Shown in pieces: positions 5,494-13,637 of a stretch of DNA of 16,300 bases. A program made the position numbers and the translations under genes. The stretch covers positions 1 through 16,300 of the forward strand of contig CAYJRW010000012.1 in the NCBI GenBank assembly GCA_964372865.1, read 5' to 3'. The first letter of the stretch is position 1; each line of letters opens with the position of its first letter. This stretch comes from CAYJRW01 sp964372865 (GTDB taxonomy: Bacteria > Patescibacteriota > Minisyncoccia > Minisyncoccales > 2-12-FULL-40-12). Under the pieces are notes generated by a model. That model was not told the DNA's origin. It did no database searches and saw nothing but the letters and a program-made list of their open reading frames with translations.

Positions 5494-6918
5494 TTACAGC
5501 CGCGGAAAAAGCTGTTTTGCTTTTTTGGTTTTTAACCGCTTAAATATCTTTTCCGAGGTTTCAGGCAAAAATGGCTTTAACATCTCGGCAATTTGACCAA
5601 TAACTGATAACAAATTACCAATAACTTCTTTTTGTTTTTTACTTTCTTTCCAGGGTTGCTCTTTTTCAACATACCGGTCGCAAGAACTAATTAAATCCCA
5701 AATCGCAACCAGCGCCTCATTAAAACGGAACTCATCTAACGCTTTACGATAATTCTTCCAAGTTTTTCCGACCTCTTTTTTTAATTTTGTGTTTTGAATT
5801 TCAATTTTGGATTTTTGAATTTTTACTTTCTGAGCTAAGACAACAACCCGAGCAACAAGATTCCCCAAACCTCCAGCCAAATCACTATTGTATCTTTTTT
5901 CAAACTTCTCATAAGTGAAATCTCCGTCTTCTGTCGCAGGAATCTCGCGCAAAAGAAAATATCTTACTGTATCTATCCCGTATTGTTTAACCAATTCAAA
6001 GGGGTCAACAACATTGCCCAACGACTTTGACATTTTCTGCCCTGAGACAGTGATAAAGCCATGCACTAATATGGCTTTGGGCAAAGCCAATCCCAAGGAT
6101 AACAACATTCCAGGCCAAATTAATGCATGGAATTTAAAGATGTCCTTGCCAACGCAATGAAGGTCGGCAGGCCAGTACTTTTTTAATTTTAAAGTATAAT
6201 CAATCAGAGAAATATAGTTTGTCAAAGCGTCTGCCCAAACGTAAATGGTATGCGTCTCATCGCCTGGCACTTTTATGCCCCAACTCAAATCCTTTCTTGG
6301 CCTCGAAAAACTGACATCATGCAACCCCTGTTTCGTAAAAATCAGCATTTCGTTTTTTCTTGTTGCAGGTATAATTTCTATTTTACTTCTTTTCAGAACT
6401 TCCTCTATCTTTTTTGAATACTTTGAAAGCCGAAAAAAATAGTTCTCTTCTTTCAAAAGTTCAGGAAATCTGAGATGAGTGCGGCACTTTCCGTCGATTA
6501 AATCCTTTTTGGTGATAAATGCTTCGCACCCTACGCAATATAACCCTTGGTACTTTTTTTTGTAAATATCTCCTTTTTCTTTCAATCTCAACCAAACTTT
6601 TCTGACTGATGGCCAGTGCCGTTTTTTGTCGGTTGTCCTGATAAAGTCATCGTTTGAGATATTCAAAATTTTAGTTAAGTCCTTGAACTGAGAAGAAATT
6701 TTATTAGTGAATTCTTGTGGCGATTTTTTGGCTTTTTCAGCTGCTTCAGCCACTTTTCGGCCATGTTCATCGGTACCTGTCAAAAAAAAGACATCCTCGC
6801 CCAAAATCCTGCGATAGCGAGCAATAACATCTGCTTGTATAAGCTCCAAAGCAAAACCGATATGCGGGGAAGCATTGGTATAGGCAATGCTGGTTGTAAT
6901 GTAAAATTTCTTTTTCAT
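5494..6918 (-). CDS. metG: Methionyl-tRNA synthetase
   Basis: Attaches methionine to initiator and elongator tRNA-Met. The 474 aa contain the class I signatures HIGF (19-22, HIGH box) and GQKMSKSLGN (KMSKS at 295-299), and a single zinc knuckle with C128, C131, C145 and H148 in the connective peptide (YCVGCEAF...DGKCRTH). The anticodon-binding helical domain follows (FNEALVAIWDLIS, EQPWKESK, PFLPETSEKIF). The C-terminal EMAP-like tRNA-binding domain of longer bacterial enzymes is absent. Residues about 365-381 (KVKIQKSKIEIQNTKLK) are encoded by a heptamer array and look like filler in the linker after the catalytic core. There is no SD before the ATG; the 44-nt gap to rsmI is occupied by a palindromic repeat. 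Last gene of the long operon. Confidence 0.95.
   Translation of the reverse strand: MKKKFYITTSIAYTNASPHIGFALELIQADVIARYRRILGEDVFFLTGTDEHGRKVAEAAEKAKKSPQEFTNKISSQFKDLTKILNISNDDFIRTTDKKRHWPSVRKVWLRLKEKGDIYKKKYQGLYCVGCEAFITKKDLIDGKCRTHLRFPELLKEENYFFRLSKYSKKIEEVLKRSKIEIIPATRKNEMLIFTKQGLHDVSFSRPRKDLSWGIKVPGDETHTIYVWADALTNYISLIDYTLKLKKYWPADLHCVGKDIFKFHALIWPGMLLSLGLALPKAILVHGFITVSGQKMSKSLGNVVDPFELVKQYGIDTVRYFLLREIPATEDGDFTYEKFEKRYNSDLAGGLGNLVARVVVLAQKVKIQKSKIEIQNTKLKKEVGKTWKNYRKALDEFRFNEALVAIWDLISSCDRYVEKEQPWKESKKQKEVIGNLLSVIGQIAEMLKPFLPETSEKIFKRLKTKKAKQLFPRL
5782..5823 (-). repeat. Heptamer array in metG
   Basis: Six period-7 units on the plus strand (TAATTTT, GTGTTTT, GAATTTC, AATTTTG, GATTTTT, GAATTTT), close in consensus to the array at 5303. 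It encodes a lysine/isoleucine-rich low-complexity stretch with its own 7-residue periodicity, as expected when the DNA period is 7. Confidence 0.65.
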
Positions 6919-6920
6919 TT

Positions 6921-6974
6921 GCTGAGGCGAATTCGCCTAAGCGGGAGATGAGAGCAAAGCTCTCAGCGACCTTT
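6921..6974 (-). repeat. Two-hairpin palindromic element, copy B (rsmI/metG junction)
   Basis: Perfect palindrome AGGCGAATTCGCCT (6925-6938), a 10-nt connector ending GCGGGAGA, stem TGAGAGC/GCTCTCA (6949-6965), then CAGCGACCTTT. It supplies the last codons and the TGA stop of rsmI and fills the whole gap up to 3 nt before the metG ATG, leaving no SD. Confidence 0.75.
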
Positions 6975-7640
6975 GTCAATTATCACTACAAATTCTCCTT
7001 TAATTTCACTTTTTTGCAATTTATTCAAGCAATCTTCAATAGTTCCCCGATAAATTGTCTCAAATTTTTTGGTCAATTCCCGGCAAACCACAATTCTTAA
7101 TTCCCTGTTCACAATTCCCAATTCCTTTAAAGTTTTAATTATCCTATGCGGCGATTCGTAAAAAATAACAGGATACTTTGAGTTGGCTGTTTCTGCAAAG
7201 AATTTTTTTCTCTTTCTTTTTGCAGGCGGAAACCCTAAGAATAAAAATTTATCCATAGCAATACCGGAAACCGAGGCAGCAGCTGCCAGTGCCGAAGGCC
7301 CCGGAACTGGCGAAATTTCAACTTTATCTCCCGGTCGCTTAATTGCTTCGCTTACTAATAAACTGCCGGGGTCAGATATCCCTGGGGTGCCTCCGTCTGA
7401 AACCAAAGCCAAATTCTTTCCTTTTTGCAAAAGCTCTAAAATATAATCTATCTTCTTTAATCTGCTATGCTGGTGATAACTTAGAGTTGGCGTTTTTATA
7501 TTGTAATGCTCCAATAATTTTTTGGTCACCCTTGTGTCTTCGCACAAAATTAAATCAGCGCCCCTAAGTATTTCAAGCGCGCGAAGCGTAATATCTTTTA
7601 GATTGCCAATTGGCGTGGCAACAATATAAAGAGCGCTCAT
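6963..7640 (-). CDS. rsmI: 16S rRNA 2'-O-ribose C1402 methyltransferase
   Basis: SAM-dependent tetrapyrrole-methylase-fold enzyme that methylates the ribose of 16S rRNA C1402 in the decoding centre. Landmarks are LYIVATPIGNLKD near 4-16, LCEDTRVTKKLL near 32-43, SDGGTPGISDPG at 81-92, PVPGPSA at 111-117, LGFPPAKRKRK, YESPHRI near 161 and CRELTKKFET near 186. At 225 aa it stops at the end of the catalytic core, without the C-terminal extension of the roughly 280-aa E. coli enzyme. Its final residues KGR and stop codon come from the palindromic repeat, so the C terminus may have been trimmed or replaced by that insertion. A heptamer array encodes part of the GIVNRELRIVV region. The start overlaps the previous gene by 4 nt (ATGA). 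Confidence 0.95.
   Translation of the reverse strand: MSALYIVATPIGNLKDITLRALEILRGADLILCEDTRVTKKLLEHYNIKTPTLSYHQHSRLKKIDYILELLQKGKNLALVSDGGTPGISDPGSLLVSEAIKRPGDKVEISPVPGPSALAAAASVSGIAMDKFLFLGFPPAKRKRKKFFAETANSKYPVIFYESPHRIIKTLKELGIVNRELRIVVCRELTKKFETIYRGTIEDCLNKLQKSEIKGEFVVIIDKGR
7085..7126 (-). repeat. Heptamer array in rsmI
   Basis: Six period-7 units on the plus strand: AAACCAC, AATTCTT, AATTCCC, TGTTCAC, AATTCCC, AATTCCT. The core is AATTCCC, a different consensus from the other arrays. Protein length here appears normal, so the array has replaced rather than lengthened the segment. Confidence 0.6.
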
Positions 7641-8662
7641 GCTGCTGCTTTTTGTGTTTTTCTTTTTTCCAGAAATTCCTTTAAGAAGTCAAATAAAATT
7701 CCTGCCAAGGGAATTGCCAAAATCATTCCCAGAAAACCAAAAAGTTGTCCGCCAACAACTAAGGAGATTAACACCAAAGATGGAGGCAAACCAATGAATT
7801 TTTTGGTTAAAATAGGGCCCAAAATGTTCCCTTCTATTTGCTGAATTAAGATGAAAATAATCAAAATGAAAAGGGCTTTTAACCAGTCATCAAGAACAAC
7901 TAAAAGCGTTATAACGGCTCCTGCAAAAATCGGGCCAACGAAAGGAATAATGTTGGTAATGCCTGCAAACAAACTCAAACTTAGAGCGTAATTAATGTTG
8001 AACAATTTTAAGGCCAGAAATGAAGCTAAGCCCACAAAAATGGATGCCAAGATTTTTGATAGGAACCAGCCTGAAATTTTTTGCTGGGACCTGCTCCATA
8101 AATTTTGAGCCAAATTCTCGTATTTTTTGGGGAATATGGCTTTTATCGCATCTTCCACTGGTTTTCTTTCTATAGACAAGAAAAAGGCAAGAAAAAAAAT
8201 AAATAAAGCCGCAAAGACCCCGCCAAAGACGGAAAAGAAAGCAGCCAAAATGCTTTCAGAGGCCCCTCTCAGCCATTTTTCAAGAGACCCCATAAAAGCA
8301 TCCATATTTTTAAATGTCTCAAACCCGAGGCCGCTTAAGGGTGGAGAAATTCTTTCAAAATATTGGGAAAAAACATCGCTAAACTGGCGTATTTCCGCAA
8401 TAAAAGCTATGGAGATTAAGTAAACGGAAAACCCCAAAAATCCAAAAATTAAGACGAAAACCAAACTGGTCGCCAGTATTCGTGACACTCCTCTTTGCTG
8501 CAAAAAATCAATTGCCGGATTAAATAAAACAGAAATAACCAATGCAAAAACAATCAAAAGCAAAGTATCTCTGATTAAATAAAAGAGGTAAAAAACCAAG
8601 AAAGCTGCTCCTATTTTGAAAAGAGTGGCCCAAGAAATGTCTAATAATTTTTCACCGCTCAT
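7637..8662 (-). CDS. AI-2E/PerM family membrane protein
   Basis: The 341-aa polytopic membrane protein belongs to the family named after the AI-2 exporter TqsA and the PerM permease; actual substrates vary and include ions in some members, so no substrate is assigned. The layout is typical: two N-terminal membrane segments (about 11-50), a third near 65-90, a long extracytoplasmic or amphipathic stretch with FSQYFERISPPLSG, a hydrophobic pair near 140-165, then the conserved region IIPFVGPIFAGAVITLL with further segments and the family signature EGNILGPILTKKFIGLPPSLVLISLVVGG near the C terminus. The protein ends in KRKTQKAAA. The start overlaps the M16 peptidase stop by 4 nt and the stop overlaps rsmI by 4 nt, so all three are translationally coupled. 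Confidence 0.88.
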   Translation of the reverse strand: MSGEKLLDISWATLFKIGAAFLVFYLFYLIRDTLLLIVFALVISVLFNPAIDFLQQRGVSRILATSLVFVLIFGFLGFSVYLISIAFIAEIRQFSDVFSQYFERISPPLSGLGFETFKNMDAFMGSLEKWLRGASESILAAFFSVFGGVFAALFIFFLAFFLSIERKPVEDAIKAIFPKKYENLAQNLWSRSQQKISGWFLSKILASIFVGLASFLALKLFNINYALSLSLFAGITNIIPFVGPIFAGAVITLLVVLDDWLKALFILIIFILIQQIEGNILGPILTKKFIGLPPSLVLISLVVGGQLFGFLGMILAIPLAGILFDFLKEFLEKRKTQKAAA

Positions 8663-9936
8663 CGAAGTAAAAGTTTTTCAAAGTTTGCTTCCTGCTCAAA
8701 AGGACCAATTAAAGCCAAATTCAGTTTCTCTGGCCTAAAAATGTCTTTGGCTACTTTTAGAATATCATCTTGGCTGACTTTATCAATCTCCCGGAAAATT
8801 TGTTCTTGAGTCAGAATTTTCTTTTCCAGGAGTTCCTGCATGCTAAAAAAAGATGCCTGAGCGTCAGACGTCTCCAAAAGCAGGGCCGTTTTGCCTTTGA
8901 CAAAATCTTTGGCTTTTTGAAGCTCTTTTGGAGGAACTTTTTTCTGAGAAATTTCTCGGTATTCTTTCAAAATGGTGGCAATGCCCCTTTCAACTTTATT
9001 GTTGTGAAGACCGGCTTGAGTAACCAAAAATCCAGTATCAGGATCTGCCGAAACGCTGGTGTTAATATAATAGGCCAAGCCTTGTCTCGCACGAACTTTA
9101 ATGAAAAGTCTGGAGCTCATCATCCCGCCCAAAATCACTCCCAAAATTTCCTGAGCGTATTTTTGAGAGTGGAAAATATTGAAACCTCTCACCCCCAAAC
9201 AAAGATGGGTTTGGTCTGTTTTTCTCTCCTCTAAAAGCAGTTTAGGCCGTGTTTGTCTCTCAACAACTTTTGCTTTTTTAACGGGTTGAGTTATTTTTAT
9301 TTGGGAAAAATATTTTTTAATCTTCTCCAGAGCTGACTTTTCTTCTATTCTTCCTGACAAGCAAACAATGGTGTTTTGAGCTGTGTACTGGGTTTTCATA
9401 TAAGAAATTAAGTTCTGGCGGGAAATTCTGGATACGCTTTCTTTGGTTCCGGCAATTGGCCAGCCCGAAGGTTGGTCGCCGTACAATAATTTGGGCCACA
9501 AAATTCCAATATAATCCATGGGGTGGTCTTGATACATATTAATTTCTTCAATAATTACCCCTCTTTCTTTTTCCATCTCTTTTGGCGGCAGCATAGAGTT
9601 GAAAAAAATATCTGAAACCCATTCCACGGCCAACTCCCAGTGCGAACTATCAACTTTGGCAAAGTATCCGGTATATTCTTCTGAGGTAAATGCGTTGTAA
9701 ATTCCCCCTACTCTGTCCAAGGTCTCGGCAATGGCTGTAGTAGAAGGTCTTTTCTTTGTGCCCTTAAAAAACATATGTTCTAAAAAATGGGAAATGCCGT
9801 TCACCTCTTTTTTTTCGTATTTGGAACCGGTGCCAACCAAAACCAAAACAGTTGCTGCTTGAGTATTTTTTTGCGGGATAGTAATTATGCGAAGCCCGTT
9901 ATCTAATGTTTTTTTATGGAATATTTTTGAATTCAT
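8659..9936 (-). CDS. M16 family zinc peptidase (processing-peptidase-like)
   Basis: The 425-aa, single-chain M16B-type metallopeptidase resembles mitochondrial processing peptidase beta subunit and bacterial PqqL/YmxG-type proteins. The inverted zinc motif HFLEH is at 50-54, and the third ligand is probably E130 in GVIIEEIN, about 76 residues later as the family requires. GGIYNAFTSEEYTGYFAKV is the conserved substrate-edge strand, and the C-terminal half has LGGMMSSRLFIKVRARQGLAYYI, matching the R/Y motif of active members. There is no signal peptide, so a cytoplasmic oligopeptide-degrading or regulatory role is likely. The start overlaps the glycosyltransferase end by 23 nt, and the stop overlaps the next membrane protein gene by 4 nt. 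Confidence 0.93.
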   Translation of the reverse strand: MNSKIFHKKTLDNGLRIITIPQKNTQAATVLVLVGTGSKYEKKEVNGISHFLEHMFFKGTKKRPSTTAIAETLDRVGGIYNAFTSEEYTGYFAKVDSSHWELAVEWVSDIFFNSMLPPKEMEKERGVIIEEINMYQDHPMDYIGILWPKLLYGDQPSGWPIAGTKESVSRISRQNLISYMKTQYTAQNTIVCLSGRIEEKSALEKIKKYFSQIKITQPVKKAKVVERQTRPKLLLEERKTDQTHLCLGVRGFNIFHSQKYAQEILGVILGGMMSSRLFIKVRARQGLAYYINTSVSADPDTGFLVTQAGLHNNKVERGIATILKEYREISQKKVPPKELQKAKDFVKGKTALLLETSDAQASFFSMQELLEKKILTQEQIFREIDKVSQDDILKVAKDIFRPEKLNLALIGPFEQEANFEKLLLR

Positions 9937-10588
9937 TTTTCCTGCTAAAAATTAGGGCTCTGATTTTAATCAACTCCCAAAACATTTTTAATCTCGCGGT
10001 AAATCCCCGGGCAAAACCCCATTTCTTTTCTTTTGTGGTGATTCTTAAACTATTTAATTTCACGTAAATTACAGGAAGATTATTAATCTTGCAGTAATAA
10101 TTCAAGGCTGTCTCCACCATAAAGCCCTTAATGAAATCTTGAGGAATTGCCTCAAAAATATGGCGTCTCACAGCTCTCTCGCCGGCAATAGCCAAGAGCG
10201 GATCAATTTTAATAAAAAATTCCGCAATCTTCCCCCCGCCGCGACGTTCTCTTATGCCAACAGACATTACGGCCTCATTTCTCAAAACAGGCAAAATGAG
10301 CCGAGAAATGTGTTCTTGAGATAAACCTATTAAATCGGCATCGCAAAAAAACAATATCTCTGCCTCTGTATTTTTAAGTCCCTGTCTCATAGCATTCCCT
10401 TTGCCTTTTTCTGGACAAGTTATTACTTTGGCTCCCATATTTTTACTGATTTCAGCTGTTTTATCTATGGAGCCACCGTCTACCACCACAATCACCTCAT
10501 CAAGCTCCTTTGTTCCAAGGAGCACCTTTAAAACATTTCCTATGTTTTTTTCTTCATTTAGAGCTGCGACAATAGCTGCAACCTTCAT
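9914..10588 (-). CDS. Family 2 glycosyltransferase
   Basis: The 224-aa GT-A-fold enzyme probably transfers a sugar from a nucleotide donor to a lipid carrier or small acceptor. It starts AAIVAALNEEKNIGNVL, then has the nucleotide-binding VVVDGGSIDKT at 34-44, the KGKGNAMRQGL segment near 61-71 and the metal-binding DADL at 83-86. There are no clear membrane segments, so it is probably a peripheral cytoplasmic protein. The DGGSxDKT form resembles polyprenyl-phosphate glycosyltransferases and glucosyl-3-phosphoglycerate synthase relatives; the acceptor cannot be told from sequence alone. The start overlaps the glyS stop by 4 nt (TCATGA). Confidence 0.87.
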   Translation of the reverse strand: MKVAAIVAALNEEKNIGNVLKVLLGTKELDEVIVVVDGGSIDKTAEISKNMGAKVITCPEKGKGNAMRQGLKNTEAEILFFCDADLIGLSQEHISRLILPVLRNEAVMSVGIRERRGGGKIAEFFIKIDPLLAIAGERAVRRHIFEAIPQDFIKGFMVETALNYYCKINNLPVIYVKLNSLRITTKEKKWGFARGFTARLKMFWELIKIRALIFSRKNEFKNIP

Positions 10589-11922
10589 GATAATTCTTCC
10601 TTTAAAGTTCTGAGTAAGTCCTTTATTTTAACCCTTTTTTGTTTCATTGTATCGCGGTCTCTTATGGTTAAGTCATCTTTCCTTAAACTTTCAAAATCAA
10701 TGGTCAAACAAAACAAAGTCCCGACTTCATCTTGCCTGCGATACCTTCTTCCTATTGAACCGAGCTCGTCATACTGGCAGGAAAAATGCGGCTTCAAAAG
10801 TTCATAGACCTCTTTGGCTTTTTTGACCAACTCTGCCTTATTCCTGAGCAGGGGCAAAACAGCTACTTTAATCGGAGCTATTTTTTTGTCCAATTTCAGC
10901 AGGACTTCCACTTCTTTTGCTGACTTGGTCGTTTTGGTTCTGCCACCTCTAACCTCTTCATAAGCGTCAATCAAAATCGCCAAAATCGCTCTTTCCAAAC
11001 CCATTGTGGGTTCAATGACATAAGGATAATATTTTTTTTTGGTTCCCTCGTCGTAATAACTCAAATCCTTTCCCGAAAACTGGCTGTGCCTTTTTAAATC
11101 GTAGTCGGTTCTGTTGGCAATTCCTGCCAATTCCCGCCAACCAAAAGGAAATTTATATTCAATGTCAATCGTTCTTTTTGAGTAGTGGGCCAGGTTCTTT
11201 TTTGGGTGTTCAAAACGCCTCAAATTTTTTTTATTCAGCCCTAAGTCCAAAAAAAACTTCTCCCATTTTTCCAGCCAAATTTCAAAATATTTTTCATCTT
11301 TACCAGGTTCAACAAAATATTCAATTTCTGCAATGTCAAATTCTTTGGAACGAAAAGTAAAATCGCCCGAAGTAATCTCGTTTCTGAAGGCCCGGCCTAC
11401 TTGCGCTATGCCAAAAGGAGGTTTTAAACGACAAGAATTCAAAACATTTTGAAAATTGGTGAACATTGACTGGGCTGTCTCAGGCCTCAAAAAAGTCGTA
11501 TGCGACTTGTCTTCAACGGGCCCCAAAAACGTCTTGAACATCAAGTTAAACATTTTTGGCTCAGTCCAGTCCTTTTTTCCGCAGTTTAAACACTGATTTT
11601 TTGTGTCAATATGGTCTGCCCTGAATCTCATATGGCAGCTTTTGCATTCAACCAAAGGGTCGGTGAATGACTCCACGTGGCCCGATGCCTCCCAGACCTT
11701 GGGGTGCATTAAAGTGGCGCCGTCAATCAAAACAACATTGTCTTCTTCCAAAACAAATCTCTTTGTCCAAAAATTCCTTAGATTCTGTTTCATCAAAGCT
11801 CCCAAAGGCCCCAAATCCCAAAGCCCTTCCACTCCCCCATAAATTTCAGAGGACTGAAAAACAAAACCCCTACGTTTACAAAGACTTACTATTTTGCTCA
11901 TCAGGTTATGTTGTTCATTCAT
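10585..11922 (-). CDS. glyS: Glycyl-tRNA synthetase, homodimeric type
   Basis: Class II synthetase of the alpha2 type, charging tRNA-Gly; also called glyQS. I use the ATG at 11922 (MNEQHNLMSKIVSL, 445 aa); an in-frame TTG six bases upstream is less likely. CKRRGFVFQSSEIYGG and WDLGPLGALMKQNL are the family N-terminal signature. A four-cysteine cluster CKSC...CLNC at about 93-114 may bind zinc. Class II motifs follow: FRPETAQSMFTNF (after motif 2 entry), FRNEITSGDFTFRSKEFDIAEIEYF (motif 2) and YVIEPTMGLERAILA (motif 3 with GLER). The C-terminal anticodon-binding domain begins near KIAPIKVAVLPLL. Length is close to other compact bacterial forms. A TATAAT box and a hairpin precede the gene, so it may have its own promoter within the operon. 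Confidence 0.95.
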   Translation of the reverse strand: MNEQHNLMSKIVSLCKRRGFVFQSSEIYGGVEGLWDLGPLGALMKQNLRNFWTKRFVLEEDNVVLIDGATLMHPKVWEASGHVESFTDPLVECKSCHMRFRADHIDTKNQCLNCGKKDWTEPKMFNLMFKTFLGPVEDKSHTTFLRPETAQSMFTNFQNVLNSCRLKPPFGIAQVGRAFRNEITSGDFTFRSKEFDIAEIEYFVEPGKDEKYFEIWLEKWEKFFLDLGLNKKNLRRFEHPKKNLAHYSKRTIDIEYKFPFGWRELAGIANRTDYDLKRHSQFSGKDLSYYDEGTKKKYYPYVIEPTMGLERAILAILIDAYEEVRGGRTKTTKSAKEVEVLLKLDKKIAPIKVAVLPLLRNKAELVKKAKEVYELLKPHFSCQYDELGSIGRRYRRQDEVGTLFCLTIDFESLRKDDLTIRDRDTMKQKRVKIKDLLRTLKEELS

Positions 11923-11948
11923 AAACAATTTTCTTGCCCCGTGGGAAG

Positions 11949-11990
11949 CCGAAGGCTTTCCTTCGGGGTTGCATTAAATTTTCCATTATA
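11949..11990 (-). promoter_or_regulatory. TATAAT box and leader hairpin before glyS
   Basis: On the minus strand TATAAT (11985-11990) begins immediately after the surface-protein stop; no good -35 is seen. A 7-bp hairpin CCGAAGG-AAAG-CCTTCGG (11949-11966) lies in the resulting leader with no U-run after it, so it is not a standard terminator. Confidence 0.35.
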
Positions 11991-13637
11991 TTATTGCACT
12001 ATTTCACCTACAGCAGGAGGGTCAGTTGCTTGCAATTTGGCTCCTGTCCAGTTGTCCTCACCTCTAATTTTTGCTTCAAGGACAATCATAGGGGCCTGGC
12101 CTCTCTGGGCATCCTCTGGTGTTAGAGCAACTTGGAAAGCAACATTGGGAGCTGGCGTTTTAATGCCGGCGCCAGCTTCAATGTCGCCCAAAGACCAGAC
12201 AATTTCTCGAGAAAGAGAATCAAAAGTTAAGGGAGCTGTTTCCTGGAAAATTCTGCCTGTCAGCCTGACTTGAGAGGGCAAAATTGCCCTTACTGTTGCA
12301 TTTTTTACGTCGTTATAATAATTTTTTGCCTGCCAAATAATAGTATAGGTAGTTGTTTGCCCTGCTCTTGGAGGAATAGGGCCTGAGTTACCAAAAATCT
12401 CATCGGCAAAATACCCTCTCTGGGAAATTTCAACCCTGGAATTGAGCTTGGTTTCAAAATCCTCTCTGACCTGAGACAGAACAATTTGGTTCTTGAGTGA
12501 GAAGTTCTTGTCTTGAGTCGGCCCCAAATCCCATTCTTTTTTCAAGGTTATCCAAAATTCCACTTTTCCTTCATCGCCTCCTGCCAAAAGACGCAGTTTT
12601 GGAATTTCACGCCAGTCCCACAATATAAAATTATCTCCCCTGTTAAATTGACCAGACTCAGTCCTCAAAGTGTCAAAATCAAAAGCAGGGCTTTCTAATC
12701 TTGAAACCAAAAATAACTCCTCAAAGGGTTCTTGACCAATATTCCTGAAGAAAATTTCATAATGGAGCAAGTCGCCGGGATTGGCAATATAATTGCTGTT
12801 TCCGTTAATTTGCTGAAAAACAGAAATGGCAGGCCTTAAAATTTCCGTGCCCCGGGTGATTTCTTTCAGTAAAATAAATTCTCCTTCGCGCCACATACCC
12901 AGATTTGCCCTAAAAATTTTTTGCTCTCGCACCTCTCCCAAAATTTTCCCCCTCACTTCTATTCTCCCGCCCTCGGCCTTGTTCAAAAGCGGTAAATCCC
13001 ATTCTGTTTTTTCCAAGGCCTGGGGCCTGCTTGACAGGAATTCAAAGCCCAAAGGATACTCAATTTGAACCCTTAAATTGGAAATGGGCCATTCGCTATT
13101 TGAAAAGTAGTTTAAAAAAAATTGAATCTCTTTGCCCGACTCTATTCTTGAAGGAAGCTCAATCCCAAAAGTCAAAGGCACTGATTGAATTCTGCTGGTA
13201 AAAGTTGTGGAGGATTCAAAAAACGCCTTTAAGTTCTTTGGCCGGTATCTTAATGTGGCTTCAGCTTTTTTTGTTTCGCCTTCTTTGCCCAAGAGCCGGG
13301 CCTTGAAAGAAACTGTTCTTTCTTCGCCTGGATAAATGTCTTCCAAGGGCTTCGTCACTCTGTTTTGAGCTTGTTCATTAACTATTAAGGCGCCTTCGGG
13401 AAATTGAAAAATTAGCTGAGCTTCTTCCAAAGCAATGTTGCCGTTGTTCTTGTATTTGACCAGATATTCAAATTCCTCAAAGGCCTGTGGCTCCTCTTTG
13501 CCTAAAATTTCCAGGCGCAGAACCTCTCTTGAGTAAATGTTCTTTTGATAAAAGTAGTATCCTGAAATTGCCAGAAAAACGCCGAAAATCAAAACAAAAA
13601 TGATAAACTTATTTTTAATCTTATTTCTAATCCTCAT
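11991..13637 (-). CDS. Membrane-anchored surface protein with repeated beta-sandwich (DUF11/CARDB-like) domains
   Basis: The 548-aa protein has basic residues then one membrane segment near 11-30 (FIIFVLIFGVFLAISGYYF), and the rest is predicted outside the cell. The exported part is a series of beta-rich segments each with a phrase about comparison to additivity of forces: YLVKYKNNGNIALEEAQLIF, FFLNYFSNSEWPISNLRVQI, HYEIFFRNIGQEPFEELFLV and TYTIIWQAKNYYNDVKNATV. These resemble DUF11/CARDB-type immunoglobulin-like repeats, roughly four of them. There is no LPXTG or C-terminal anchor, so attachment is by the N-terminal helix. Role unknown; cell envelope or adhesion is inferred from topology. 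Its start overlaps the recO stop by 4 nt. The tie to recO and glyS is positional only. Confidence 0.75.
   Translation of the reverse strand: MRIRNKIKNKFIIFVLIFGVFLAISGYYFYQKNIYSREVLRLEILGKEEPQAFEEFEYLVKYKNNGNIALEEAQLIFQFPEGALIVNEQAQNRVTKPLEDIYPGEERTVSFKARLLGKEGETKKAEATLRYRPKNLKAFFESSTTFTSRIQSVPLTFGIELPSRIESGKEIQFFLNYFSNSEWPISNLRVQIEYPLGFEFLSSRPQALEKTEWDLPLLNKAEGGRIEVRGKILGEVREQKIFRANLGMWREGEFILLKEITRGTEILRPAISVFQQINGNSNYIANPGDLLHYEIFFRNIGQEPFEELFLVSRLESPAFDFDTLRTESGQFNRGDNFILWDWREIPKLRLLAGGDEGKVEFWITLKKEWDLGPTQDKNFSLKNQIVLSQVREDFETKLNSRVEISQRGYFADEIFGNSGPIPPRAGQTTTYTIIWQAKNYYNDVKNATVRAILPSQVRLTGRIFQETAPLTFDSLSREIVWSLGDIEAGAGIKTPAPNVAFQVALTPEDAQRGQAPMIVLEAKIRGEDNWTGAKLQATDPPAVGEIVQ

Noticed and set aside
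8770..9234. Plus-strand 154-codon frame in the M16 peptidase region
   Set aside because: Antisense to an intact M16 gene; no start signal and low-complexity composition typical of a shadow frame.
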